Counted from the first letter of the stretch, positions 1 through 7,957 are shown. The stretch: 21,282 nt of DNA from Bacteroidota bacterium (GCA_023488865.1 JAMDDG010000350.1:1-21282); one strand, 5' to 3'. Made by a program: numbers and translations. The notes: generated from the letters alone by a model not told the origin.

Positions 1-647
1 AAACGGTAGCAGTATCTGGATTTGGGAATGTTGCCTGGGGCGCTATCACCAAAGTGGATGAACTGGGTGGCAAAGTGGTCACCATCTCCGGTCCGGATGG
101 CTATATTTATGACCCTGCCGGGATTTCGGGAAGCAAGATTGATTACCTGCTCGATCTTCGCGCTTCCAACAACGACGTGGTCGCACCTTATGCCGAAGAG
201 TTCGGATGTCATTTCTTTGCCAATGCCAAACCCTGGGAACAGAAAGTCGACATTGCGCTGCCCTGTGCGACCGAAAACGAACTGGACGAAGCCGATGCAA
301 AAATGCTGGTGGCCAATGGTTGCCTGCTGATAGGAGAAGTTTCCAACATGGGATGTACTGCCGGTGCCGTTAACTATTTCCTCAACAATAAAATTCACTA
401 TGCCCCCGGAAAGGCTGTAAACGCAGGAGGAGTAGCCGTATCCGGACTGGAGATGTCACAAAACAGCATGCGGTACAATTGGACCAAAGAGGAGGTCGAT
501 AAACGGCTCCACCTTATTATGCACGATATTCACCAGACTTGTCAAAAATACGGACAGGAAGGCAACTACATTAACTATGTAAAAGGAGCCAACGTTGGCG
601 GCTTTGTCAAAGTAGCGGATGCGATGCTGGCGCAAGGGCTGGTATAA
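1..647 (+). CDS. gdhA: NADP-type glutamate dehydrogenase, C-terminal part (5' end outside window)
   Basis: Glutamate dehydrogenase interconverts 2-oxoglutarate plus ammonia and glutamate in the cytoplasm, linking nitrogen assimilation to the TCA cycle. The reading frame is already open at position 3 and gives 214 residues to the TAA at 645-647. It opens with the Rossmann-fold dinucleotide motif VSGFGNVAWGA, followed by KVVTISGPDGYIYD, and later has the family block ALPCATENELDEADAKML and the conserved AVNAGGVAVSGLEMSQNS region near the C terminus. These match the hexameric bacterial NADP-dependent enzyme (about 445 residues), so roughly half is visible. An internal ATG at 54 lies inside the nucleotide-binding domain and is not the start. 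A perfect hairpin follows the stop within 10 bases. Family assignment is secure; NADP rather than NAD preference is inferred from overall similarity. Confidence 0.95.
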   Translation, partial: TVAVSGFGNVAWGAITKVDELGGKVVTISGPDGYIYDPAGISGSKIDYLLDLRASNNDVVAPYAEEFGCHFFANAKPWEQKVDIALPCATENELDEADAKMLVANGCLLIGEVSNMGCTAGAVNYFLNNKIHYAPGKAVNAGGVAVSGLEMSQNSMRYNWTKEEVDKRLHLIMHDIHQTCQKYGQEGNYINYVKGANVGGFVKVADAMLAQGLV

Positions 648-654
648 CAGAGAT

Positions 655-719
655 GAGATATGAGATATAAGACATGAGAGACCGACTCAGTGTCTCTCAT
701 GTCTTATATCTCATATCTT
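655..719. terminator. Long perfect hairpin of degenerate AGATATGAGATATAAGACAT words after gdhA
   Basis: Positions 656-682 pair perfectly with 692-718 (27 bp), with a further G-T pair at 655/719 and a 9-base loop CGACTCAGT. The arms are built from short related words (GAGATATGAGATATAAGACATGAGAG), and more copies of the TATCTCATA word continue to about 730 outside the stem. It starts 8 bases after the gdhA stop. It could end transcription of gdhA, but it has no clear T-run, so the terminator role is inferred. Replication slippage or a mobile palindrome are alternative origins. Confidence 0.6.
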
Positions 720-799
720 ATATCTCATAACTCAGATATAACATTCCCTTAACCTAACTGATAGTCAGCTTGCTTAATTTTGCTGAAAAATTTGACTTT

Positions 800-1564
800 A
801 TGTTTGTTGACAGCCATTCGCACATCTATTCATCTGATTTTAGTCTCGACCGGGACGAGGTTATTACCCGTGCTTTAGAGGCAGGAGTTGAGCGTATTGT
901 CTTACCAAACATCGATAGTTCGTCCATAAAGCCACTGCTTGACCTGACGGACACCTTACCAGGAGTTTTTTTCCCGCTGGCGGGTTTGCATCCGACCTCT
1001 GTCAAGGATGATTTCCGCAAAGAATTGCAAATTCTGGAATATTGGCTGGGTAAAAGAAAATTTTGGGGCATCGGCGAGATTGGGATCGACCTATTCTGGG
1101 ATAAATCTTTTTTGGAAGAGCAGATTGAAGCCTTCAATACACAGATTGGCTGGGCAAAAGAGAGAGATCTTCCGGTCGTCATCCACGTTAGGGATTCTTT
1201 TCCGGAAGTGATGGAACAACTCCGAAAAGCTTACACACCCGGACTTCGTGGCGTCTTTCACAGTTTTACAGGCAATCTTGAACAGGCAGAACAAATTATT
1301 GATCTGGGCTTCAAGATCGGGATTAACGGAATCATCACCTTTAAAAACTCCGATCTGGGCGAAACGGTTAAAAAGATTGACCCGAAACATCTGCTGATTG
1401 AGACCGACTCCCCGTGGCTGGCCCCTGTTCCCCACAGAGGCAAACGCAATGAATGTTCATATGTCGTTATCGTTGCCGCAAAAATTGCCGAACTTCAGGG
1501 CATTACCCTCGAAAAAGTTGCCCGCATTACTTCGTGGAATGCAAAGATTTTGTTTGGATTCTAG
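800..1564 (+). CDS. TatD family metal-dependent hydrolase (DNase)
   Basis: This is a TatD/YcfH-type TIM-barrel metallohydrolase; family members are cytoplasmic metal-dependent 3'-5' exonucleases and are also linked to D-aminoacyl-tRNA or DNA repair processing. Starting at the ATG at 800 gives 254 residues beginning MFVDSHSHIY, as expected for the family. Metal ligands are visible: H6 and H8 (SHSH), E93 (GEIGID), H129 (VVIHVRDS), H154 (GVFHSFTG) and D203 (ETDSPWLAP), the last followed by the usual P-HRG-RNE segment. The frame stays open to a TTG at 770, but that would put ten extra residues before the first beta strand, so I reject it. No Shine-Dalgarno is seen. The gene stands alone between gdhA and ansA, so the specific substrate cannot be told from context. 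Confidence 0.92.
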   Translation: MFVDSHSHIYSSDFSLDRDEVITRALEAGVERIVLPNIDSSSIKPLLDLTDTLPGVFFPLAGLHPTSVKDDFRKELQILEYWLGKRKFWGIGEIGIDLFWDKSFLEEQIEAFNTQIGWAKERDLPVVIHVRDSFPEVMEQLRKAYTPGLRGVFHSFTGNLEQAEQIIDLGFKIGINGIITFKNSDLGETVKKIDPKHLLIETDSPWLAPVPHRGKRNECSYVVIVAAKIAELQGITLEKVARITSWNAKILFGF

Positions 1565-1644
1565 AGGAATGAAACGGGAGGGGGCGACAGGGAGAGGGGG
1601 AGAGCGGGCGAACTGGACTCCTTAAAAGAAAAATTCTGTTTCTT

Positions 1645-1694
1645 CACTTTCCTTTGTGGCTCTTCTTGTCATCCATTGCGTCCTTCGTGGTTAA
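1645..1694 (+). repeat. Dispersed intergenic repeat, copy 1 (CTTTGTGG ... CTTCGTGGTTAA)
   Basis: The segment holds CCTTTGTGGC followed about 20 bases later by TCCTTCGTGGTTAA. The same ordered words recur at 9453-9495 on this strand and at 11537-11580 in the opposite direction. All three copies are intergenic, and this one lies between tatD and ansA. It is not part of a gene. Function unknown. Confidence 0.55.
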
Positions 1695-1745
1695 TTCTGA
1701 ACTTTTCGCTACTTTTGAAAGGCGCTTTAAGCAATAAATTTTCTA

Positions 1746-2783
1746 ATGGAGACCAACGAAAAAGCAGCGATACTGATTATTTACACCGGCGGCACCATCG
1801 GCATGCGGGAAGATCCTGTCACCAAAACGTTGGCGCCCATGAAGTTCGGGATGTTGCTCGACGAGATTCCCGAACTGAACAAATTGGGTTACGCCATCTC
1901 CTCCATCACCTTCAACCCTCCGATCGACTCCTCCAACATGACGCCGTCCATTTGGGCCCAACTGGCGCGGACCATCCAGAAAAATTATACCAAATACGAC
2001 GGTTTTGTGATTTTGCACGGTACCGATACAATGGCTTACACCGCATCGGCGCTCAGCTACATGTTCGAAAACCTCGACAAACCGGTGATTATGACAGGCT
2101 CTCAGTTGCCGATCGGGGTTTTGCGCACGGATGGGAAAGAGAATCTTATCACGGCTGTTCAGATTGCGGCAGCAAAAAAGGATGGTAATTCAGTGGTGCC
2201 GGAGGTTTGCATCTATTTTGACTCGCAGCTTTTTCGTGGTAACCGGACCACCAAAAAAGATTCGGCCCAGTTCAGCGCTTTTGCTTCGCACAACTATCCT
2301 GCCCTTGCCAAAGCCGGAGTTGATATCGTTTTCAACTACGAAAAAATCAACTATCCCAAAAACAAAGGGGTTCTGAAGATTAACACTTCCGTTGACGACA
2401 GGGTCATGATTTTGAAGATATTCCCGGGCCTTAACCGACGGTATTTCGAATCGATACTTCAGTTGCCGGGATTAAAGGGAATTGTACTGGAATCTTATGG
2501 ATCCGGGAATATGCCGACCTATAACTGGATGATCAATGCCATCAAAAAGGCAGCCAAAAACGGGATCATCCTGATGAATGTCTCCCAATGTCCCGGCGGG
2601 AAAGTGGTGATGGGACATTACGAGACGAGCATCGAACTCCAAAAAGCCGGCGTGATCAGTGGGGGCGACAGTACCGTCGAAGCTGCCATCACAAAACTGA
2701 TGTTCCTGCTCGGACAAAACCTCACGCCCGAAGAGACCAAGTATTATCTCCGGAATAATCTGAAGGGCGAAATTGAAATCTGA
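1746..2783 (+). CDS. ansA: Type I (cytoplasmic) L-asparaginase
   Basis: Hydrolyses L-asparagine to aspartate and ammonia. The 345-residue product has no signal peptide and matches the cytoplasmic bacterial AnsA type in length. The first catalytic threonine is T14 in YTGGTIGM. The second triad elements T93 and D94 are in LHGTDTMAYTASAL, and the catalytic lysine is K170 in FRGNRTTK. The substrate-loop segment TGSQLPIGVLRTDGKEN is also present. The ATG at 1746 precedes the first beta strand (AAILIIYTGG) by the expected few residues. The gene ends only 6 bases from the stop of the convergent aspS, so neither has room for a separate terminator. The side-by-side position of an aspartate-producing enzyme and aspartyl-tRNA synthetase is suggestive, but the genes are on opposite strands and not an operon. 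Confidence 0.95.
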   Translation: METNEKAAILIIYTGGTIGMREDPVTKTLAPMKFGMLLDEIPELNKLGYAISSITFNPPIDSSNMTPSIWAQLARTIQKNYTKYDGFVILHGTDTMAYTASALSYMFENLDKPVIMTGSQLPIGVLRTDGKENLITAVQIAAAKKDGNSVVPEVCIYFDSQLFRGNRTTKKDSAQFSAFASHNYPALAKAGVDIVFNYEKINYPKNKGVLKINTSVDDRVMILKIFPGLNRRYFESILQLPGLKGIVLESYGSGNMPTYNWMINAIKKAAKNGIILMNVSQCPGGKVVMGHYETSIELQKAGVISGGDSTVEAAITKLMFLLGQNLTPEETKYYLRNNLKGEIEI

Positions 2784-2789
2784 ATCTTA

Positions 2790-4541
2790 TTATTCCGGCT
2801 TAACCAACTGCAGATACAACTCATCCAGTTGGGCTTGGGCAATTGGCGACGGAGAATCGTTCATCACATCCCTTCCCGAGTTATTTTTTGGGAAAGCTAT
2901 AACGTCGCGGATCGAATCGAGACCGGCAAACATGGAGACCAAACGGTCGAAACCGAACGCAATTCCTGCGTGTGGCGGCGCCCCGAATTTGAAAGCGTTC
3001 ATCAGGAAGCCAAACTGATCTTCGGCCGCCTCTTTGGTAAAGCCCAGAATCTTAAACATCTTCGCCTGCAAGGCGCTGTCGAAAATACGGACAGAACCGC
3101 CACCAATCTCCACTCCGTTGATTACCAAATCATAGGCATTGGCCCTTACCCTACCGGGATCGCTGTCCAACAAGGCGACATCTTCCAATTTAGGCGAGGT
3201 AAAAGGATGGTGCATAGCCGAAAAACGCTTAGCCTCTTCGTTCCATTCAAGCAGGGGGAAATCAATTACCCAGAGCGGCTTGAAGGTTTCTTTGTCCATC
3301 AACCCGCACTGGCGGCCCATTTCAAGTCGCAGGGAAGAAATGACAGGCAATGTTTTTTCTTTCGTTCCAGATAGGATAAGCAATAAATCACCTGGTTGAG
3401 CATTGAAACGATCGGCCCACTTTTGAAGGTCTTCGGCTGAATAAAATTTATCTACCGAGGATTTCACGGTACCGTCGCTGTTTACTTTTGCATAGACCAG
3501 TCCGGTTCCGCCAATCTGCGGTTTCTTAATGAATTCGGTAAGGGCATCCAGTTGTTTGCGGGTATATTCCCCGCAACCTGTGGCACAAATGCCTCCGATA
3601 TATGCTGCATCGTCGAAAACTTTAAACTCTTTTCCCTTAACCAGATCGGTAAGTTCGTGGATCATCATGTCAAAACGAAGGTCCGGTTTGTCGTTGCCAT
3701 ATTTCTCAAAAGCATCGGCAAAGGTCATCCTTGGGAAATCAACGATATCAATCCCTTTGATCTCTTTGAACATATGTTTGGTCAGCCCCTCAAACATGTT
3801 CAGCACATCTTCCTGGTGGACATAAGACATCTCGCAGTCGATCTGGGTAAATTCCGGCTGACGGTCGGCCCTCAAATCCTCGTCCCTGAAGCATTTGACG
3901 ATTTGATAGTAACGGTCAAATCCGGCTACCATCAGCAACTGTTTAAAAAGCTGCGGTGATTGCGGCAAAGCATAAAACTGGTTGGGGTTCATCCTGGAAG
4001 GCACCACGAAGTCGCGGGCGCCTTCTGGGGTTGATTTAATCATGACCGGCGTTTCTGTCTCAATAAAATCTTTGCTGCCGAGGTAGTTTCTGACCACATG
4101 GGCCATCCTGGCCCGCAGTTCGAGATTTTTCCGCACTGCTTCCCGGCGCAAATCGAGGTAGCGGTATTTCATCCGGAGCTCATCTCCGCCATCGGTATCA
4201 TCCACGATAGTAAAAGGAGGGGTTATGGCTTCGTTGAGGATATTTAGTTCAGATATATGTAATTCAACATCCCCGGTAGCCATTTTGGCATTTTTGCTGG
4301 ACCGTTCCCTGACGATACCGCGTGCCTGGACCACAAACTCGCGTCCGAGTGTGGCGGCAATATTTTTAACAGTCTCAACCGACTGGTCATCAACCACTAA
4401 TTGTGTTAGGCCGTAGCGATCGCGCAAATCAATAAAAGTCATTCCACCCAGATTTCTAACCCGTTGGACCCATCCGGCAAGTAACACCTCCTGCCCGACA
4501 TTTTTCATGCGTATTTCGCCGCAAGTATGATTTCTGTACAT
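2790..4541 (-). CDS. aspS: Aspartyl-tRNA synthetase, bacterial type
   Basis: Charges tRNA-Asp with aspartate in the cytoplasm. The 583-residue product has the full bacterial class IIb layout: an N-terminal OB-fold anticodon-binding domain (about residues 1-105, with VLLAGWVQRVRNLGGMTFID), the catalytic core with motif 2 (FRDEDLRADRQPEFTQID), the bacterial GAD insertion domain in the middle (about 280-410), and motif 3 near the end (GIAFGFDRLVSMFAGLDSIR). The length is close to the roughly 590 residues usual for bacterial AspRS, as opposed to the shorter archaeal form without GAD. The start ATG at 4539-4541 opens directly into MYRNHTCGEI, typical of the family. It is divergent from tadA with 46 bases between the start codons, so the two genes share a short promoter region. 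Whether the enzyme also charges tRNA-Asn cannot be decided here. Confidence 0.97.
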   Translation of the reverse strand: MYRNHTCGEIRMKNVGQEVLLAGWVQRVRNLGGMTFIDLRDRYGLTQLVVDDQSVETVKNIAATLGREFVVQARGIVRERSSKNAKMATGDVELHISELNILNEAITPPFTIVDDTDGGDELRMKYRYLDLRREAVRKNLELRARMAHVVRNYLGSKDFIETETPVMIKSTPEGARDFVVPSRMNPNQFYALPQSPQLFKQLLMVAGFDRYYQIVKCFRDEDLRADRQPEFTQIDCEMSYVHQEDVLNMFEGLTKHMFKEIKGIDIVDFPRMTFADAFEKYGNDKPDLRFDMMIHELTDLVKGKEFKVFDDAAYIGGICATGCGEYTRKQLDALTEFIKKPQIGGTGLVYAKVNSDGTVKSSVDKFYSAEDLQKWADRFNAQPGDLLLILSGTKEKTLPVISSLRLEMGRQCGLMDKETFKPLWVIDFPLLEWNEEAKRFSAMHHPFTSPKLEDVALLDSDPGRVRANAYDLVINGVEIGGGSVRIFDSALQAKMFKILGFTKEAAEDQFGFLMNAFKFGAPPHAGIAFGFDRLVSMFAGLDSIRDVIAFPKNNSGRDVMNDSPSPIAQAQLDELYLQLVKPE

Positions 4542-4587
4542 TTGTGAACGATTAATTTTTCAGGTCGCTAAATTACAAAACAAAAAG

Positions 4588-5034
4588 ATGATTCATCCTT
4601 ACGACGACGAATATTTCATGAAAAGGGCACTGGCAGAGGCCGAACAGGCTTTTCGTGAGGGCGAAATCCCGGTAGGGGCAGTTGTTGTTTGTCAGGATCA
4701 AATCATCGCACGGGCACACAACCAGACCGAAACGCTGTCGGATGTGACGGCCCATGCTGAAATGCTCGTCATTACCTCTGCAACCAGCTGGCTGGGAGGA
4801 AAATACCTGACCGGTTGTACCCTTTATGTTACTTTGGAGCCTTGCGTTATGTGTGCCGGCGCACTGGGCTGGTCGCAACTCGACCGCATTGTATGGGGCG
4901 CGCCCGATCCCAAAAGAGGTTTTCAGAAATTTGCACCAGAAGCCTTGCATCCCAAAACCCAGATTTCCGGCGGCCTTCTCGCTAATGAAAGTGAAGCGCT
5001 GCTAAAACGCTTTTTCGAAGCCCGGAGGAAATGA
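4588..5034 (+). CDS. tadA: tRNA-specific adenosine deaminase (A34 to inosine)
   Basis: TadA converts the wobble adenosine of tRNA-Arg(ACG) to inosine in the cytoplasm, allowing one tRNA to read several arginine codons. The 148-residue product shows the cytidine/deoxycytidylate deaminase zinc site: H56-A-E58 (TAHAEML) with the catalytic glutamate, and P85-C86-V-M-C89 (EPCVMCAGAL), almost at the same numbers as in the E. coli enzyme. The N-terminal block MKRALAEAEQAFREGEIPVG and the GAPDPKRG segment are also family hallmarks. Guanine deaminase is a relative, but length and motif spacing favour TadA. Its stop codon (5032-5034) lies inside the first base pairs of a large imperfect palindrome. Expression probably shares the short divergent region with aspS. 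Confidence 0.95.
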   Translation: MIHPYDDEYFMKRALAEAEQAFREGEIPVGAVVVCQDQIIARAHNQTETLSDVTAHAEMLVITSATSWLGGKYLTGCTLYVTLEPCVMCAGALGWSQLDRIVWGAPDPKRGFQKFAPEALHPKTQISGGLLANESEALLKRFFEARRK

Positions 5035-5137
5035 TGTGCTGATTACATGATTAGTTGATGTGATAATGTGATGATGATTGTCAGCACATCAGCACATCAG
5101 CTAATCATCACATCAGCTAATCAGCACATCAACTAAT
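5032..5137. repeat. Imperfect palindrome of GATGTGCTGATTA-type words after tadA
   Basis: The segment is made of variants of GATGTGCTGATTAG on the left and their complement CTAATCAGCACATC on the right. The outermost 14 bases, TGATGTGCTGATTA (5032-5045), pair exactly with 5118-5131, and the inside pairs with many slips (AGCACATC repeated at 5082-5099, GTTGATGTGATAATGTG at 5053-5070). It overlaps the tadA stop codon. The design matches the gdhA-proximal hairpin (655-719) but with different words. It may act as a terminator; no T-run follows. Confidence 0.55.
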
Positions 5138-5367
5138 TTTCCCCGTTTCCTTCTTTTTCTCCCCGAAACAGTGTAACTTGTAGAAACATTCCATTGGTCC
5201 GACGGTGTTGTTCCTTTGCTACAACCGATTGAATTACCTTCCACACTGCCTCGTCACATCATTTTGATGTCGGGAACAGCTACCTGAACCAAACAGGAAT
5301 CTCCACCAAATTCTTTTCAGGGAAATTGGTTGCCGAAAGTATCGCCTTTCAGTAGCCCGGAAAACTC
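5138..5367. other. Intergenic stretch upstream of surface gene A, possible gene remnant
   Basis: No complete gene is supported here. A 40-codon open stretch (5233-5355, ending with TAG at 5353-5355) is in the same frame as the following gene and reads DVGNSYLNQTGISTKFF and onward in plausible coding language, but it has no start codon. Because the downstream protein is much shorter than its paralogue at 13286-18370, this may be the worn remains of its lost N-terminal part or of another gene. I saw no clear promoter. Confidence 0.3.
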
Positions 5368-6582
5368 ATGCCCAAAATTTGCGCTGCCATGTTGATGAGA
5401 ACCATTCTTACCTCCTCGTTGTTCCTGCTGCTAAAGCTTGCTTCAGGGATTGACCCGACTGCAAATAGTATCCAGGTTACTTACCAGGAAGTCGGGCCAT
5501 CTGCTTTTGCCACGACGTTTAAAATCACTGTTCAACCGGTCGATCTGACCGATTGCAAAGGGAATAAAGTCACCTTTTCGGTCATCGCAGAAGGAGGGGT
5601 CGGCGCGATTCACTATCGCTGGAAAAGGAAACTACCGACGGAGACGATATTTACTTCTTTTGGCGCCAAAGATTCCACGAAATTGCCGGTTTACAATATT
5701 GGTGAGCGCAATGAACCGCCCTCCGGGACGCAATATCTGGTGGAGGTGAGTGATCAGGACACCACGCTGACCTCAGGAATTGCTGTACTGACCGTCAATC
5801 AGATCACAGGTATTGCCCCGACTGGCGTGGCCAGTTATACCGTGAACCAGGGAGAGAATCTCTGGTTCAAAGTCCTCACTTCGGGAAATACTCCTTCTGC
5901 CTATCAATGGATCAAGAAATACGGATCGAACGACTGGCGCGACCTTGCTGATAATGCAACCATTTCGGGAAGCCAGCGTGAGCAGCTAAGTCTCACCAAA
6001 CTCCTGGTTGCTGATTCCGGAATTTACAAACTCCGGGTGACATTCCCCACGATAAACGGAGGTCAGTGCGTTGAAACATCAACGATTACCCGAAAAATCA
6101 ATGTTACGCCGGTCGAAGATCATGAACCTCCGGTTTTCCGGAACCTGAATAACGGGAGCATAACCTTCTGTCCGGTGGATCTCGAAAAGGCAGATTGGGA
6201 CGAAGCGCGGGCAGATATATTGCCGGTGAGAGTAAATCATTATCAATTAAGCAAATACAGTAAGTTGTTCGATCTCACAACAGACCATTTTTCAGACAAT
6301 GTGACTCCTTCTGCTTTGCTTATCCTGCATTGGGGAATTTATTCAACCCTCCCGCCCTTCGATCCGGTTTTGGATGAAGCAGGGACTCCGCTTGATAACC
6401 GGACCGGGCAAATCTCCCAACATCCCGAAAATATAGATTTTGATGGTGGTCCATCCGGTAGCCAGACCTGCCAAATCATCTTTTGGCTTGAGGACGGAGC
6501 CGGGAACCTGACGCCGGATTCACTCAGGTACAAGATTGGAGTAATCATCCCACAACGCCCGGAAATAATCAGTGATTTTTAG
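5368..6582 (+). CDS. Secreted Ig-like surface protein 'A' with the C-terminal module shared with 13286-18370
   Basis: No named family is recognised for the whole 404-residue protein. It begins with a Sec-type signal peptide (RTILTSSLFLLLKLASG, residues 11-27); the ATGs at 5389 and 5395 are as likely as the one at 5368. Two Ig-like beta domains follow, about residues 53-145 (CKGNKVTFSVIAEGG... HYRWKRK) and about 153-245 (YTVNQGENLWFKV... YQWIKKYG... LLVADSGIYKLRVTF, the typical strand-F D-SG-Y signature). Residues 249-395 align with the end of the 1694-residue protein: EDHEPP, an FC pair, FSDNVTP, LILHWGI, a FWLEDGAGN strand and a final QRPEI. It lacks a CHU_C domain and a lipobox, so attachment must be indirect or through an unknown signal. 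It is the first gene of the plus-strand set, 112 bases before gene B. It is probably a shortened counterpart of A'. A role in adhesion or matrix is inference only. Confidence 0.75.
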   Translation: MPKICAAMLMRTILTSSLFLLLKLASGIDPTANSIQVTYQEVGPSAFATTFKITVQPVDLTDCKGNKVTFSVIAEGGVGAIHYRWKRKLPTETIFTSFGAKDSTKLPVYNIGERNEPPSGTQYLVEVSDQDTTLTSGIAVLTVNQITGIAPTGVASYTVNQGENLWFKVLTSGNTPSAYQWIKKYGSNDWRDLADNATISGSQREQLSLTKLLVADSGIYKLRVTFPTINGGQCVETSTITRKINVTPVEDHEPPVFRNLNNGSITFCPVDLEKADWDEARADILPVRVNHYQLSKYSKLFDLTTDHFSDNVTPSALLILHWGIYSTLPPFDPVLDEAGTPLDNRTGQISQHPENIDFDGGPSGSQTCQIIFWLEDGAGNLTPDSLRYKIGVIIPQRPEIISDF

Positions 6583-6694
6583 CAATCACGGTAGTTAATT
6601 CAGAGATGTACAACATTGAACAGCAGAATTTAATTTTCATTATATTATTATAAAACACGTAGTTAGTAATTAATTAATCATTAAAATCTTTAAA

Positions 6695-7771
6695 ATGAAG
6701 ACTTCAGTTAAATTAGTCGCGAAGAGCCTTCAGAAGGCACTCCGTTTCGTGTTTTTTCTTCCATTTATGCTGTACGGGACGATTTTAATTGTCCACGGAC
6801 AGACGATACCCAGAGCTCCCGGTTGCGCAGACACCCCACTGCACCCAATGGCCGGAAAAGCTTATTCCTATGCTGTGACAATAGCTCCTCCTTACACTAC
6901 GCCGCAGAGTTACGATTGGTATGTCACGGATAATACCGGATTTATTGACAAATCGGTCCTGATTACTACCAACATCATACCGAATGACAAAGAATTTATT
7001 GACGCCGGGGTCGGGTATCATGATCCGGCCACCGGCACTAATTCTATCACCATTAAATGGACCAGTAAAGCGGTAATCAGCGCGAAGACAAAACCTTATT
7101 TTCTGGTTATTCATTACAAAGGCACCAATGGAACCCTGTGTGAAGCCATGAACATGAGAGTATACAAGGTTGATCCCTTCAATGCGTTTACCCTTGACCT
7201 GACCAATTTTGATGGCGCTAAAGATCTCGGACTGAACGGATCGAACCTGGCAGTTGAACACCGTTTGTGTGCAAGCGACCTTGCTTCCGCCAGTTATGAT
7301 GGAACCAAAATGATTTATGATTATGGCGTTAATGAGCTTATTTTCAAGGTGGTTGCGGCCAATTTTACCGGAGGATGGACGCCGACGGTTAAAATATCCG
7401 GTCTTACAGGTACGCAGACCATTGGCTCCATTGAGTGGTCAGCTACCACCACTTTTTCAGGGACCAATACTTTTACGCAAAACGGCGATAGCTGGTCGCC
7501 GGTCAATAAGATCCCGGCCCCGGCCGATAACCTGACCGAAGACGGTGAGGCCGTCTATATCCGGGTGTCGGTTAAAAACAATGACTACGAAGGAATTAAA
7601 GATACACCTATTACCTTAGCCATCAATGGTATAACTGACGACGGAGCCGAAGATGTCCACTATGCTGATTGCTTAGCCGATGGCTTTACCAATGATGTGG
7701 CTACCCAGGTAATTCTGGCACGGCCTGAAATAACAAGTAACACAGCTCCGTCACAATCTTTTTTGCCGTAA
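6695..7771 (+). CDS. Secreted protein 'B', unrecognised family, paralogue of 12033-13100
   Basis: I do not recognise this family. The 358-residue product starts with a basic N terminus and a hydrophobic signal segment (FVFFLPFMLYGTILIVHGQ, about residues 18-36). The mature part opens with PGCADTPLHPMAGKAYSYAV. It is homologous along its length to the 355-residue protein at 12033-13100: D-PLHP-AG--Y-Y near the start, YKGT...MRVYKV...NAFT-D, then the best block M-YDYGVNELIFKVVAANFTG--TP, a strand with VYIRVSVKNNDYEG, and a tail ARPEIT...LP. The strand-rich sequence suggests two or three beta-sandwich domains. There is no type IX sorting domain, transmembrane helix or lipobox. It lies between A and a RAYT insertion that separates it from C. 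It is likely co-expressed with A, since 112 AT-rich bases without an obvious terminator lie between them. A structural role with A and C is inferred from conserved order only. Confidence 0.75.
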   Translation: MKTSVKLVAKSLQKALRFVFFLPFMLYGTILIVHGQTIPRAPGCADTPLHPMAGKAYSYAVTIAPPYTTPQSYDWYVTDNTGFIDKSVLITTNIIPNDKEFIDAGVGYHDPATGTNSITIKWTSKAVISAKTKPYFLVIHYKGTNGTLCEAMNMRVYKVDPFNAFTLDLTNFDGAKDLGLNGSNLAVEHRLCASDLASASYDGTKMIYDYGVNELIFKVVAANFTGGWTPTVKISGLTGTQTIGSIEWSATTTFSGTNTFTQNGDSWSPVNKIPAPADNLTEDGEAVYIRVSVKNNDYEGIKDTPITLAINGITDDGAEDVHYADCLADGFTNDVATQVILARPEITSNTAPSQSFLP

Positions 7772-7850
7772 GGATAAAAAAACGAAGCGGTATTAAGGCG
7801 GCGCAGAAATTTCATTTGGTTAACAAAATTACTTGGTATAACCTATTAGT

Positions 7851-7898
7851 AACTCCGCTTAGGAGTTTCCCGTGAATAACCCCCAGTGAAACTGGGGG
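7851..7898 (+). repeat. REP element left of the RAYT gene (two hairpins joined by GTGAATAA)
   Basis: Hairpin one is AACTCC (7851-7856) with GGAGTT (7862-7867), loop GCTTA. The linker contains GTGAATAA (7872-7879). Hairpin two is CCCCCAGT (7880-7887) with ACTGGGGG (7891-7898), loop GAA. The same two-hairpin design occurs at 8452-8500, 9640-9687 and 9796-9843. Confidence 0.75.
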
Positions 7899-7921
7899 AT
7901 AAGCATAGTAATAACAATCGT

Positions 7922-7938
7922 AAACCCCATCGGGGTTT
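7922..7938. repeat. AAACCCC-ATC-GGGGTTT hairpin
   Basis: Seven-base perfect arms (7922-7928 and 7932-7938) with a 3-base loop, 20 bases before the RAYT start. Its exact reverse complement is present at 9758-9774. It is probably part of the REP family and may fold in the 5' untranslated region of the transposase mRNA. Confidence 0.6.
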
Positions 7939-7957
7939 CCCTAAAACAAACCGCACA

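Noticed and set aside
770..799. TTG start for the TatD protein ten codons upstream
   Set aside because: The family begins at the first beta strand with the H-x-H motif; the ATG at 800 places it correctly.
2829..3399. Open frames antisense to aspS
   Set aside because: Shadows of a strongly supported aspS gene; no independent protein features.
7886..7957. Upstream ATG for the RAYT gene adding 24 residues
   Set aside because: Those codons would be read from the REP hairpin and the AAACCCC hairpin; family members start at MNSYRQ-like sequence.
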